This document shows positions 1-8,939 of a DNA stretch of 60,788 nucleotides, piece by piece (position 1 is the first letter of the stretch; every line of letters starts with the position of its first letter). Origin of the DNA: a virus. Made by a program: the position numbers and the translations under genes. The notes under the pieces are model-generated. The model was not told the DNA's origin and made no database searches. It was given only the letters and a program-made list of their open reading frames with translations. The stretch is from IMG/VR virus record IMGVR_UViG_3300037070_008166, positions 1 to 60,788 of that record; one strand, written 5' to 3'.

Positions 1-158
1 TCTGTTCAGGCCGTTCATACCGTTCATACTCCCAGGACGGTCGAGCTATTATCAAAATAGTTTGAGTGGGACTCACATTTCTGTGAGCACCTCCTTGTGA
101 GTCGCCCTCCTCCTGACCTATACTTGAATCTCAGAGTCCGCGGACCGTAGTTCACACG
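1..158. promoter_or_regulatory. Left-edge leader upstream of packaging genes
   Basis: No gene is seen here. The stretch holds nested, mutually exclusive inverted repeats: CTCACA (72-77) can pair with TGTGAG (82-87), or the longer GACTCACA (70-77) with TGTGAGTC (96-103). This resembles an attenuator switch ahead of the late operon. A -10-like TATACT lies at 121-126 without a good -35. Read on the minus strand, bases 1-22 resemble the second hairpin of the repeated minus-strand leaders (CGGTATGAACGGCCTGA), so a degenerate copy may span the contig end if the genome is circular. All of this is inference from pattern. Confidence 0.35.
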
Positions 159-569
159 ATGCCAACGGAAATCCTCGATGCGCCGGTGATCGAGCCTGAA
201 GTCGTGGACGACGGGATCGAACGGGACGAGGCGGGTCGCATCATTCGGTCGCCGGGTCGCCGAAGAGGAACAAAGAACAAGAGTGTCCTTCGCCGATATG
301 AGTTCATCGACGAAGTGATGGGTAAGGTGGGAAGCGAAGAACTCAAGGAATTTGCTCAGGCGATTCGCAAGCAGTTCATGGATGGCACAATCCCAGGGCC
401 AGTTGCGACCATTGTGTTGCAGTGGGCTCTGGGCAAACCGAAAGACACGGTTGAGGTCGAGCATCACTTGACCATAGGACGCGTTGTTCGAGAGATTGTG
501 GACCCAGGGCCACCTGGAACCCCAGCACTCCTACCGAAATCCTCGAACCATGATCCCTCAGACCGCTAG
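159..569 (+). CDS. Probable small terminase subunit / packaging protein
   Basis: 136 residues, immediately upstream of and overlapping the large terminase, which is the usual position of the DNA-recognition (small) terminase subunit. An acidic N-terminus is followed by a basic stretch (GRRRGTKNKS, about residues 31-43) and a predicted helical segment. The family itself is not recognised from sequence, so the call rests on position, size and the basic region. It ends at 569, 20 bases inside the next gene, suggesting coupled translation. Confidence 0.55.
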   Translation: MPTEILDAPVIEPEVVDDGIERDEAGRIIRSPGRRRGTKNKSVLRRYEFIDEVMGKVGSEELKEFAQAIRKQFMDGTIPGPVATIVLQWALGKPKDTVEVEHHLTIGRVVREIVDPGPPGTPALLPKSSNHDPSDR

Positions 570-1881
570 CCCTGAAGAAGATTACGACGATTTCCCTGAG
601 GAGAGCTCTGAGCCGGCTCGCGAACTGCGGATCCGCACACCGCGAGCCTTCTTACCTCTCCTTCAACCAGCACGTTATAAGGCAGCGTGGGGTGGTCGTG
701 GTTCCGGCAAGTCCCATTTCTTTGCCGAATCCCTGATCGAGCGTTGCCTGATGAATCGCACCCGAGCGGTGTGCATCCGCGAAGTGCAGAAATCGTTGGG
801 CCAATCAGTCAAACTGCTTCTTGACGACAAGATCAAGGAGTGGGGGCTGGAGTCCGATGACGAACGGCCTGGGACATTTCGCATCCTGAACAACTACATC
901 GCGGCTCCCTATGGTGGCGCGATCATTTTCAACGGGATGCAAGATCACACCGCCGAGTCCATCAAGTCGTTGGAAGGCTACGACATCGCGTGGGTGGAAG
1001 AAGCCCAGTCCCTGAGCCAGCGTTCGCTGGACCTGTTACGTCCGACGATCCGTAAGAATACCTCCGAGATTTGGTTTTCGTGGAACCCACGACGACCAAC
1101 GGACCCGGTGGATCAATTCTTGAGGGGAGCGGGAGCCCCAAATGATGCCATCGTCGTCCAGGTCAACTGGCTGGACAATCCATTTCTTCCTTCGGTGCTT
1201 GCAAAGGAAGTCGCGTGGGACCAAGCGCGAGACCCGGACAAGTACGCGCATGTTTGGCTTGGGGAGTACGAGCGTAACAGCGAGCTTCGCGTGTTCAAGA
1301 ACTGGCGGGTCGAAGAGTTCGAGACCCCGGCTGACTCCATGTTCATGTATGGTGCGGACTGGGGTTTCACGATCGACCCGTCAGTCCTTGTACGGTGCTA
1401 TGTGGGTGTCACCGAAACGAAGCTCGATGGCCAGGTGCAATACGGACGCACCTTATTCATAGACCAAGAGGCCTACGAGGTCGGCGTCGAGATCGATTAC
1501 TTGGGTGATCTGTTCGATCGGGTCCCGGATTCGAAGAAATGGCGGATCACAGCCGACTCTGCGAGGCCCGAAACGATCAGCTACATGAAGCGACATGGCT
1601 TCCCCAAGATGGATTCGGCCGTGAAAGGCGCGAACAGTGTGAAGGAAGGCGTGATGTTCCTTCAGAACTTCGACATCGTCGTGCACCCACGCTGCAAGCA
1701 CACGATCGACGAGCTCTCGCTCTACTCGTTCAAGGTAGACCAACTGACCGGGCGACCAACTCCCGTGTTGCAGGACAAGAAGAACCACGTGATTGACTCG
1801 CTTCGGTACGCGGTCGAGGATTTGCGGTCCGGTCGTTTCACTCCGCGTGAGGCTGGCTTGTCCAGTTCCGCCACATGGTAA
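550..1881 (+). CDS. terL: Terminase large subunit (ATPase-nuclease)
   Basis: Motor that pumps DNA into the prohead and cuts the concatemer. The ATG at 550 is preferred over the upstream in-frame start at 484 because the first 22 codons of the longer form lie inside the upstream gene. Walker A GGRGSGKS is at residues 48-55 and the Walker B-type IAWVEEA at about 146-152. A coupling segment follows (WFSWNPRRPTDPVD). The C-terminal RNase H-like nuclease half begins at YGADWGF (Asp about 270), continues with TADSARPE and ends with an NHVIDSLRYAVED acidic motif. Length (443 aa) and motif order match PBSX-type terminases. The stop overlaps the portal start by 7 bases. Confidence 0.95.
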   Translation: MIPQTASPEEDYDDFPEESSEPARELRIRTPRAFLPLLQPARYKAAWGGRGSGKSHFFAESLIERCLMNRTRAVCIREVQKSLGQSVKLLLDDKIKEWGLESDDERPGTFRILNNYIAAPYGGAIIFNGMQDHTAESIKSLEGYDIAWVEEAQSLSQRSLDLLRPTIRKNTSEIWFSWNPRRPTDPVDQFLRGAGAPNDAIVVQVNWLDNPFLPSVLAKEVAWDQARDPDKYAHVWLGEYERNSELRVFKNWRVEEFETPADSMFMYGADWGFTIDPSVLVRCYVGVTETKLDGQVQYGRTLFIDQEAYEVGVEIDYLGDLFDRVPDSKKWRITADSARPETISYMKRHGFPKMDSAVKGANSVKEGVMFLQNFDIVVHPRCKHTIDELSLYSFKVDQLTGRPTPVLQDKKNHVIDSLRYAVEDLRSGRFTPREAGLSSSATW

Positions 1882-4800
1882 GCAAATCCAAGAAGAGCAA
1901 CGGACACACGGAGCCGACGCCGGAAATGCGTGCGGCGATGGCCAAGCAATTGCGGGCCGCGACTACCTCTGAGCTGCTTCAGCGCTTCTCGTTCATGCGC
2001 CAGGCGGGACTGGGCTTCGATGGTGCCCGCGACTACTACGAGGTGCTTGGTTACGATCGTGTCATCACGACGAAACAGTATCGTGACGAGTATGCACGTG
2101 GTGGGATTGCGAAGCGCATCGTGGAGGCGTTCCCGAAGGCGACGTGGCGTGGTGGCGTGGAATTGTTCGAAGACGAGGACCCAGAGAAGTCTACCGAATT
2201 CGAGAAAGCCTGGGACTCGATCAACCAGCGACTCAACGTCTGGAACATCCTCTACCGGGCGGATGTGCTCGCGGGGCTGAGCACCTTTTCCGTCATCCTG
2301 ATTGGAGCGGAGGGCGAGCTCGACAAGGAATTGCCGAAAGGCAATCCGGACAAGTTGCTCTATCTGACTCCGTTCCTGGGTGGTGGGAGCAGCCTGAACA
2401 ACCGCAACCAGATGACGGCGATCGACACGGATGCGGCCGTTTCGGAACTCGAGATCGACACCGCGTCCAAGCGATTCGGCGAGCCGAAGACGTATCAACT
2501 GAAACGACTGGACATCACGTCGCTCAAGCTGACGAAGCCGATTCACTGGTCCCGGATCATTCACATCGCGGAAGGGTGCCTGGACGACAACATCAATGGC
2601 CAGCCCACCCTCGAGAACATCTGGAATCTGCTGCAGGATTTGCTGAAGGTCACGGGTGGTGGCGCGGAAGCATTCTGGTTGCGTGGCAATCAGGGCATGC
2701 ATCTGAACATTGATCCCGCCATGTCGCTCGAGGACACGAAGAACACGGTCGAATCGTTGCGCGAACAGGCCGAGGCATACAAGCATCAGATCACGCGGTG
2801 GATGCGGACTCGTGGCGTCGAGATCAATACGTTGGGCAGTGACGTCGCGAACTTCGGTCCCTCGGCTGAAGCGATCCTGACCCAAATCGCTGGGAGCAAA
2901 GGCATTCCCATGCGCATCCTGACTGGCTCCGAGCGCGGCGAGCTCGCCAGTTCCCAGGATGCGGCGAATTTCAATACGCAAGTCTATGATCGTCGCACCG
3001 GCTATGCCGGGCCAATGATCGTGCGTCGGCTGGTCGATCGTCTCATCGAGTATGGCTATCTCCCGAAGCCCATAGAATACGACGTGAAGTGGGCGGAGAT
3101 CGAGACGATGTCCGAGATCGAGAAGGCACAGGGCGCGAAGGCGTGGGCCGATGTGAATGCGGCGTCCATGGATGCGATCGGTCAGCCGGTCTACACTGGT
3201 GCAGAGATCCGCGAGCACTGGACGGGCCTGGAGCCACTCGACGATGCGGCGGTGCAGGAAGTGCTCGACGCGAAGAAGGCGCTGCTCGAAGCCACCACAC
3301 CGGAACCGCCGGAACCTGTCGCGGTTCCCGCGCCCGCGCCCGCCCCCGCGAAGGAGCCATTTCCACGTGCGGCCATGAGTGGTCCGCATTCGCTGGCCAG
3401 CACACAGATTCAGTTGCCTCCTGCGCTGGCTGCGAAGATCTTCGATGTGGGCCGACAGATCCCAGACGCAGAGCTCGCGGAGATGGGCCGGGAAGACGAC
3501 GCGCACATCACCGTGAAGTATGGGCTGAAGTCGGACAACGTCGAGGAAATCCGCGATGTGCTTGCTGATGCTGGCCCGATTCAAGTGACCTTGGGTCCGT
3601 TGGCCGTGTTCAGCCGACCGGAACATGACGTGCTCTATGCGTCGGTGGACAGCCCCACGCTGCACACGTTGAACAGCCGCATCGACGCGACGGTCGAGAC
3701 GGAGCCATCAGAGTTTGACTACACACCACATGCAACCATCGCCTACCTGAAACCGGGCGAGGGCGCGAAGTATGCGGGCAACATGATGCTGGACGGGGAG
3801 ACGGCCACGGTGTCGTCCGTGTTGTTCAGTCCGTCGCAGGGTGACCAGAAGATTCTCGTGTCCACGTTGCGGGCCGCGGAACTCAACGACCCCGAACTGC
3901 TGCGCATCCTGGCCGACGCGGAAGAATGCGGGGCGACGGAGGTCGTCGAGGCGATTCGCGCAGCCGGTGGACCGGGATCCGGTCATCACGGGCATTCCGG
4001 GCGCAAGGGTGAAGTGGGTGGCAGCACCAAGGAGGGCGACACAGGTCTCGGGTATCCCGCACCCATGAGTCTGTTCAAGACCAGGTCGTTCCAGGTGTCT
4101 GAGCTAGGTGGAGCGCGTCGTTTCATGTTGCACCCCAAGACGGGGACCGCGGTGTTTGGTGCACTAGGTCATGATCCGTCGTCCGGCACCCATGCTGAGG
4201 ACTTGGCGAATTCCGGTGCGAAGGAGCCATTCGATTCGTTCGAGCGTGGCTGGATCAGTGCAGAAGATAAGGAACTGATTCTATTCGATCGCGCCGAATA
4301 TCTTGCGGCCGATAACATCGAGACCATCGACGCTGAAGATCGACGATACGAAGCACTCCAGCGGTTGGTCAGCGCGGGGATGACAAAGGACTGGACGATC
4401 GCCGCGCCCGACGATGCCGGTGCCGCGAGTTTCTCGCGCCCACTCGGGCGAGCGTATCCTGAGCTGTTCAAGAAGATGCGCGGATTGGGTGGCGCGGGAT
4501 CTGGACATCACGGTCACAAAGGCCGACCGGGTGAAGAAGGCGGATCCGCCAAGGAGGGCGACTCTAATGGCGCACCTCTTAACAAATCCGACGAGGCACG
4601 AATTACGAAGTGGATCAGTGCTGGTGGTGGTGAGCCGTGGAACGTGCCAACGGACAAGGCATTTCAGCGACTCCGCGATCCGAAGACTCCACAGGGCAAA
4701 GCGATGGCCGTAACGCTCGACAAGTTGCCCGCATTCGAAGGCACTGGTTTTCGAGGCATCAATCTTTCCGATGCGGAACTGGCCAAACTGTCTGAACAGA

Positions 4801-5978
4801 GGACGATGGTTCTGTCGAAGCACGATAGTTTCAGTACGAATCGTGGACAGGCGGAAGAGTTCGTCAACCCTGAATCACGTGTGTCCACCGTGCCGGTAGA
4901 ACTCAGTTCTACGAAGGTGAAAGAAAAGCCATCGTGGCTGTATCCGGAGGGACGTATCCGGGAGGACATCAAGTGGGGTTCGAAGAAAGTCACAGCAGGA
5001 CCAAAGGCGAAGACGAATGGTGTGCTGATCAAAGCGTCTGGGGTGTTCGCGGATGCTCGGGGAATCTTTGGGTCGGGTGAGGATGAGATTATCGCGAAGG
5101 CGGGGTCTCGATTTACAGTCGACAAGATCAGCAAGGTGCGGGGCACTACGATCATCCATGTGTCGCAGTCAAAGATGCGCGGTGCGGAAGGTGAAGAGAT
5201 CCTGATTGATCTCGGCGGTCCGGGCAGTGGTCATCACGGACATGAGGGCCGTCCCGGGCAAGTGGGTGGGAGTAGCGCGGAGGGCGGCTCAGTCACGAAC
5301 CGTAGTGGTCACGAGTTCCGGGCCAAAACTCAGGTGATGCATCAGCTCATCCCGCAGCGCGGACAGGTCCAGTCGATTGAAGACGGCAAGTTGCGCGTGC
5401 GATGGGAAGGTGGTAAGGAAGAGATCGTCTCACCGAACATGGTCATGGCCGTGAATGTTGAGACCGAGCGGAAGCAACACGAGGCGGCAGCGAAAGAGTC
5501 TTCGCGCGAGCGGGCGAAGGAAACGGAAGACGACGATTTCTATCAAGGCTTCGGTCCTTTGAGTCGGTCTGAGCCTGGGTCTGTGAAAGATCTCCCGGTC
5601 TATCGCGGCGGGGTGATCACCCACAGCGCGGAGGTCACGTATCACACCACGAATCGCGAGATGGCCGAGTCGTACGTGCAGATGTCCAACGATCGCTTCG
5701 GCGAGGGTGGGGCGTTGCACGAATCGAAGCTGACGATCGACAAGCCAGCCCCGGAAGCCGTGATCCAGAAGATCGCGAAGTCCGTGGGCATCGACAATGC
5801 GTTCTACACGCCCGCGAGCGTCTTCGATGCGGAGATCCACGGCAAGGGTCCTGTCAAGGAACTGGTCACGGAGCTGAAGAAGCAAGGCTACGACGGCACC
5901 GTGCTCACGGACATCGCCTACGGCAAGGAAATCGAGGACAAGGCGTACATCAAATTCCGAGGAGCTACCGATGCCTGA
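1875..5978 (+). CDS. Portal polyprotein: DUF1073-type portal + Acb1-like 2H phosphoesterase + ADP-ribosyltransferase-like domains
   Basis: 1367 residues, about three times a normal portal. Residues 1-470 match the DUF1073 (HI1409-type) portal, the DNA entry ring at one capsid vertex. After a Pro/Ala-rich hinge (about 474-495) comes a 2H phosphoesterase with paired H-x-T motifs at H544-I-T546 and H619-A-T621, as in anti-CBASS Acb1. Three copies of a linker of form GGPGSGxxGHxGRPGxVGGS start near 698, 872 and 1114. Between the first two is an unrecognised domain. Between the second and third is an ADP-ribosyltransferase-like domain (R960, S985-F-S987-T, E1069-D-E1071). After the third is a small beta-rich segment and a second ART-like domain (R1244; Y-H-T-T-N at 1256; G-Y-D-G at 1338). 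Portal and 2H calls are strong, ART calls moderate. Processing or delivery is inferred. Confidence 0.85.
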   Translation: MVSKSKKSNGHTEPTPEMRAAMAKQLRAATTSELLQRFSFMRQAGLGFDGARDYYEVLGYDRVITTKQYRDEYARGGIAKRIVEAFPKATWRGGVELFEDEDPEKSTEFEKAWDSINQRLNVWNILYRADVLAGLSTFSVILIGAEGELDKELPKGNPDKLLYLTPFLGGGSSLNNRNQMTAIDTDAAVSELEIDTASKRFGEPKTYQLKRLDITSLKLTKPIHWSRIIHIAEGCLDDNINGQPTLENIWNLLQDLLKVTGGGAEAFWLRGNQGMHLNIDPAMSLEDTKNTVESLREQAEAYKHQITRWMRTRGVEINTLGSDVANFGPSAEAILTQIAGSKGIPMRILTGSERGELASSQDAANFNTQVYDRRTGYAGPMIVRRLVDRLIEYGYLPKPIEYDVKWAEIETMSEIEKAQGAKAWADVNAASMDAIGQPVYTGAEIREHWTGLEPLDDAAVQEVLDAKKALLEATTPEPPEPVAVPAPAPAPAKEPFPRAAMSGPHSLASTQIQLPPALAAKIFDVGRQIPDAELAEMGREDDAHITVKYGLKSDNVEEIRDVLADAGPIQVTLGPLAVFSRPEHDVLYASVDSPTLHTLNSRIDATVETEPSEFDYTPHATIAYLKPGEGAKYAGNMMLDGETATVSSVLFSPSQGDQKILVSTLRAAELNDPELLRILADAEECGATEVVEAIRAAGGPGSGHHGHSGRKGEVGGSTKEGDTGLGYPAPMSLFKTRSFQVSELGGARRFMLHPKTGTAVFGALGHDPSSGTHAEDLANSGAKEPFDSFERGWISAEDKELILFDRAEYLAADNIETIDAEDRRYEALQRLVSAGMTKDWTIAAPDDAGAASFSRPLGRAYPELFKKMRGLGGAGSGHHGHKGRPGEEGGSAKEGDSNGAPLNKSDEARITKWISAGGGEPWNVPTDKAFQRLRDPKTPQGKAMAVTLDKLPAFEGTGFRGINLSDAELAKLSEQRTMVLSKHDSFSTNRGQAEEFVNPESRVSTVPVELSSTKVKEKPSWLYPEGRIREDIKWGSKKVTAGPKAKTNGVLIKASGVFADARGIFGSGEDEIIAKAGSRFTVDKISKVRGTTIIHVSQSKMRGAEGEEILIDLGGPGSGHHGHEGRPGQVGGSSAEGGSVTNRSGHEFRAKTQVMHQLIPQRGQVQSIEDGKLRVRWEGGKEEIVSPNMVMAVNVETERKQHEAAAKESSRERAKETEDDDFYQGFGPLSRSEPGSVKDLPVYRGGVITHSAEVTYHTTNREMAESYVQMSNDRFGEGGALHESKLTIDKPAPEAVIQKIAKSVGIDNAFYTPASVFDAEIHGKGPVKELVTELKKQGYDGTVLTDIAYGKEIEDKAYIKFRGATDA

Positions 5979-6126
5979 CGTGCTCACCGTGCTCATCGTG
6001 CTACTGTTTCTGTTGTGGGTCACGGGATTCTTCGTTTTTCCCGCAGTCACCGGTGGCACCATCCACATTCTGCTGGTGTTCATCCTGGCCGTCATCCTGA
6101 TCAAAGTGCTCCAGGGAAAACTCTAA
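5971..6126 (+). CDS. 51-residue two-helix membrane protein, DUF5670/Lmo0937-like
   Basis: Its ATG overlaps the end of the portal gene (ATGCCTGA) and its TAA overlaps the next ATG (TAATG), so it is translationally coupled on both sides. The sequence is a hydrophobic helix (MPDVLTVLIVLLFLLWV), a Gly/Thr turn (VTGGTIHI), a second hydrophobic helix (LLVFILAVILI) and a short basic tail. The GGxIHxLLV pattern resembles the bacterial DUF5670/Lmo0937 family of tiny two-helix membrane proteins, function unknown. A membrane protein between portal and protease is unusual; a host-membrane role is possible but not shown. Confidence 0.7.
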   Translation: MPDVLTVLIVLLFLLWVTGFFVFPAVTGGTIHILLVFILAVILIKVLQGKL

Positions 6127-8900
6127 TGGCCGACACCGATACGAAGATTACGATTGACGAGGACCACCTCGTTGTGGCCGGCGGACCGGGCAGCGGGAAC
6201 CACGGCCACAAGGGGCGACCGGGGGAAGTCGGTGGATCGGCCGGGGATGGTGATTCCGGGCATCGTGGTGTCGATGGACGTGAGACCAAACGATTCACGT
6301 ATTCCGATGGTCGGCACACCGATGTCAAGGAAGCGCCCGGAAAATTCGATAGCAATGGCGAGCGGGAGTTCCAGCACGAGGGTATGACCGTCTACGAAAA
6401 GAAGGGGATGCCCTATCTCAAATCCGACAACGACATCCACAAGCAGTCGGAGACGTATCGCCGGGCGTCACAGGTCACCCGCGATAAGTTCAAAGGCACT
6501 GCCCATTACAACGATGGGGCGAAGGTCGGCGCGGAGGGTAATTCACTGACCCACTTCGTAGACGATCTCAAGGATATGCTGGATTCTCAAGACCAACATG
6601 CGTGGCTCGCCGGTCATGCGGAAGAGTACTTTAAGGAAGAAGTCCGCAACCCAAAGAGCTTCGACGAACGCAAATACAAACGACTGGAGCACGACGCGTA
6701 CGACGAACTGCCCCGCCTCCTCCACCTCGCGGGCGCGACCGGGAAGGTGCGACGCGAGATGCTCCATGGCCGTCCGCACATCGTGGTGCCGGTCGTCGCC
6801 CTGATGGAAGGCGTCATCTCGCCGGTGAACGCGGGCGGGCTGGAGTTCGTGCCGCTGGCTACGTTGCAGAAGGCGGCAGCGTCCTGGAATGGACGGCCCG
6901 TCACGCTCGGCCACCCGGTGAAGAACGGGCGGCAGTGCTCGGCGAACGCACCGGACATTTTGACCACGCACTACCTGGGCCAGATCTTCAACTCCCATGT
7001 GGAAGGCAAGAAGCTGCTCCAAGAAGCGTGGATCGACGAAGCTCGGGCGAAGGACCTCGACGCATTGATGCTCCAGCGGCTGTTGGAAAATCAGCCGGAG
7101 GAAGTCAGTGTGGGGGCATTCGTCCACACTCTCGAACAGCCCGGCACTTTCCACGGCAAAGCGTATGGCGTGACCTGGTCGGAGACGATGGGCGATCATC
7201 TCGCTTTCCTCCCCGGGAAGCGTGGCGCGTGCAGTATTGCAATGGGTTGCGGCACCCACCGGGCCGCGGAGGAAATGCCAATCATTCATCAGGTGCACGA
7301 CGACTACTTGGAAATCCTCGGTGGTCCTGGCTCCGGGAACTTCGGGCACAAAGGTCGGCCTGGTGAGGTAGGTGGATCGGCGGATGGTGGCGGCGAGGGT
7401 GGATCTGGTAAAGTCAGTGGCTACTCCCTGGTCAAAGAACAAGACGGCAAGGTGCAGGTCATTTCCACCGGCCACACCAAGGCGGAAGCCATTCAGGCGT
7501 CGCTCAAATTGCGAAAGACGCAGGGTGACGACTATCACGATGTGGTCAGCCCAACCGGTCGCAACATCGAGCACAACACGTTGAATGATCGTGATCAGGT
7601 GATCGCCAAAGAAGGTCGACCGGCCGAACGACCCGCGTATCAGATCGATGACGAGGGCAATATCTCGAAGATTCCTCAGCCACGTGATCCAGGTTATGTT
7701 CCACCACTTGGAGACGATGAGTCGGTGGATCTGGATGATGATACCCGAGCGACTGGAAAGCTTGGCGAAGAAGTTCAGATGAAGGGAAGTCATCTACCTG
7801 CCAGAGTGACAGCAGTCGACCGTGATCGAGTTGAAGTTGAGCACGAGACGTCGGTCTATGGGCGGGTGACTGTGAAGGAGTACACACCCGAAGAATTCAG
7901 AAAGAAGTTTCGACGACTGGAGCACGAGATGAAGTACAAAGACTGCGCCGCGTGCGATGGTTCCGGCACCAAGGACGGCAATCCCTGCGAGACCTGTGAC
8001 GGCGAAGGCCGACTCAAGACGGCCGAAGACGAGGGCGAATGCCTCTACTGCCTGGGCTCCGGCGTCAACGCGGACGGCACGGAGTGTGAAGATTGCGGCG
8101 GGACGGGCATGAAGAATCTCGAGGAGGCCAAGCCCAGTCTGATCAAGGCGGCGATGGCGTTTCTCAAATCATTGGGTGGCCCTCATCCTTCATTTCTCAA
8201 GCTTGCTAAATCAAGAAAATTGGAGCACGACGCGGAAGTGGTCGAGCTCGTCCAGGAAGAGATCACAGAATCTGCGGACACGATCGCCGCGGAAACCCCT
8301 GCTGAACCATCGGCAGAAGAAGTCGATCGCATTCTCACCGAAAAAGCAGCGGCAGGTGAAGCCGCATTCAAAGCAGCGTGTCGCTGCGAGGAGAAGCACA
8401 TGAAGCCCGAAGAGAGAAAGGATCTGATCGGAAAGCTCGTCGTGGACAAGCACAGCGGATTCACCGCTGGCGACGAGAAGATGCTGGAAGCGGCATCTGA
8501 CGAGCGCCTCGAGTCGTTCCGAGTTGCCGCGGAGTCGCGGGCCAACACGGAGCGCGATTTGAAAGCGGCGGCAGACAGGAAGCTGACGGCAGCGGAGTTC
8601 ATGGAAGTGGCTCCGCCCGAGATCAAGACACTCATCAAGCGGCAGGAACGCCAGGAGACGGAGATGAAGGCCGCACTCATCACCGAACTCAAGGCCGCAC
8701 AGAGCGAGTACAGCGAGGCGGAACTCAGCGTCATGGCGGTCGAGGATCTCGCCCGCATGGCCCGCGTCGCGAAGGTCGAGATCAAGACCGACTACAGCGG
8801 CAAGGCCCTGCCGAAGATGGTCGCCGCGGAAGAGGACGACTACACTCCGCCGAATCCCTACGAGAAGGGGATCAAGGCGCTGCAGCAGGCGCGGGCGTAG
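6126..8900 (+). CDS. DUF2213-type prohead protease with flanking linkers, DnaJ-type zinc finger and helical scaffold-like tail
   Basis: 924 residues from the ATG at 6126, which overlaps the preceding stop; the 37 codons upstream in frame lie in that gene. Linker copies occur at residues 19-38 and 399-418. Residues about 206-382 match DUF2213, ending in DHLAFLPGKRGACS. H263 in TLGHP and S328 in EEVSVG are reasonable His/Ser catalytic candidates for a herpesvirus/HK97-like prohead protease (inference). Residues 607-662 hold four CxxCxGxG units (CAACDGSG, CETCDGEG, CLYCLGSG, CEDCGGTG), the DnaJ zinc-finger pattern. The last 200 residues are charged and helical, as in scaffolds. Its place before the decoration and capsid genes fits a maturation protease-scaffold. 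Confidence 0.75.
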   Translation: MADTDTKITIDEDHLVVAGGPGSGNHGHKGRPGEVGGSAGDGDSGHRGVDGRETKRFTYSDGRHTDVKEAPGKFDSNGEREFQHEGMTVYEKKGMPYLKSDNDIHKQSETYRRASQVTRDKFKGTAHYNDGAKVGAEGNSLTHFVDDLKDMLDSQDQHAWLAGHAEEYFKEEVRNPKSFDERKYKRLEHDAYDELPRLLHLAGATGKVRREMLHGRPHIVVPVVALMEGVISPVNAGGLEFVPLATLQKAAASWNGRPVTLGHPVKNGRQCSANAPDILTTHYLGQIFNSHVEGKKLLQEAWIDEARAKDLDALMLQRLLENQPEEVSVGAFVHTLEQPGTFHGKAYGVTWSETMGDHLAFLPGKRGACSIAMGCGTHRAAEEMPIIHQVHDDYLEILGGPGSGNFGHKGRPGEVGGSADGGGEGGSGKVSGYSLVKEQDGKVQVISTGHTKAEAIQASLKLRKTQGDDYHDVVSPTGRNIEHNTLNDRDQVIAKEGRPAERPAYQIDDEGNISKIPQPRDPGYVPPLGDDESVDLDDDTRATGKLGEEVQMKGSHLPARVTAVDRDRVEVEHETSVYGRVTVKEYTPEEFRKKFRRLEHEMKYKDCAACDGSGTKDGNPCETCDGEGRLKTAEDEGECLYCLGSGVNADGTECEDCGGTGMKNLEEAKPSLIKAAMAFLKSLGGPHPSFLKLAKSRKLEHDAEVVELVQEEITESADTIAAETPAEPSAEEVDRILTEKAAAGEAAFKAACRCEEKHMKPEERKDLIGKLVVDKHSGFTAGDEKMLEAASDERLESFRVAAESRANTERDLKAAADRKLTAAEFMEVAPPEIKTLIKRQERQETEMKAALITELKAAQSEYSEAELSVMAVEDLARMARVAKVEIKTDYSGKALPKMVAAEEDDYTPPNPYEKGIKALQQARA

Positions 8901-8939
8901 TCCGCACCCACCCAGTCACACAGTTCAGGAGACACAGAT

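Noticed and set aside
1722-3665. 647-residue minus-strand open frame opposite the portal gene
   Set aside because: It lies entirely antisense to clear terminase and portal coding sequence, has biased Arg/Leu/His composition and no motifs; typical shadow frame of GC-rich DNA.
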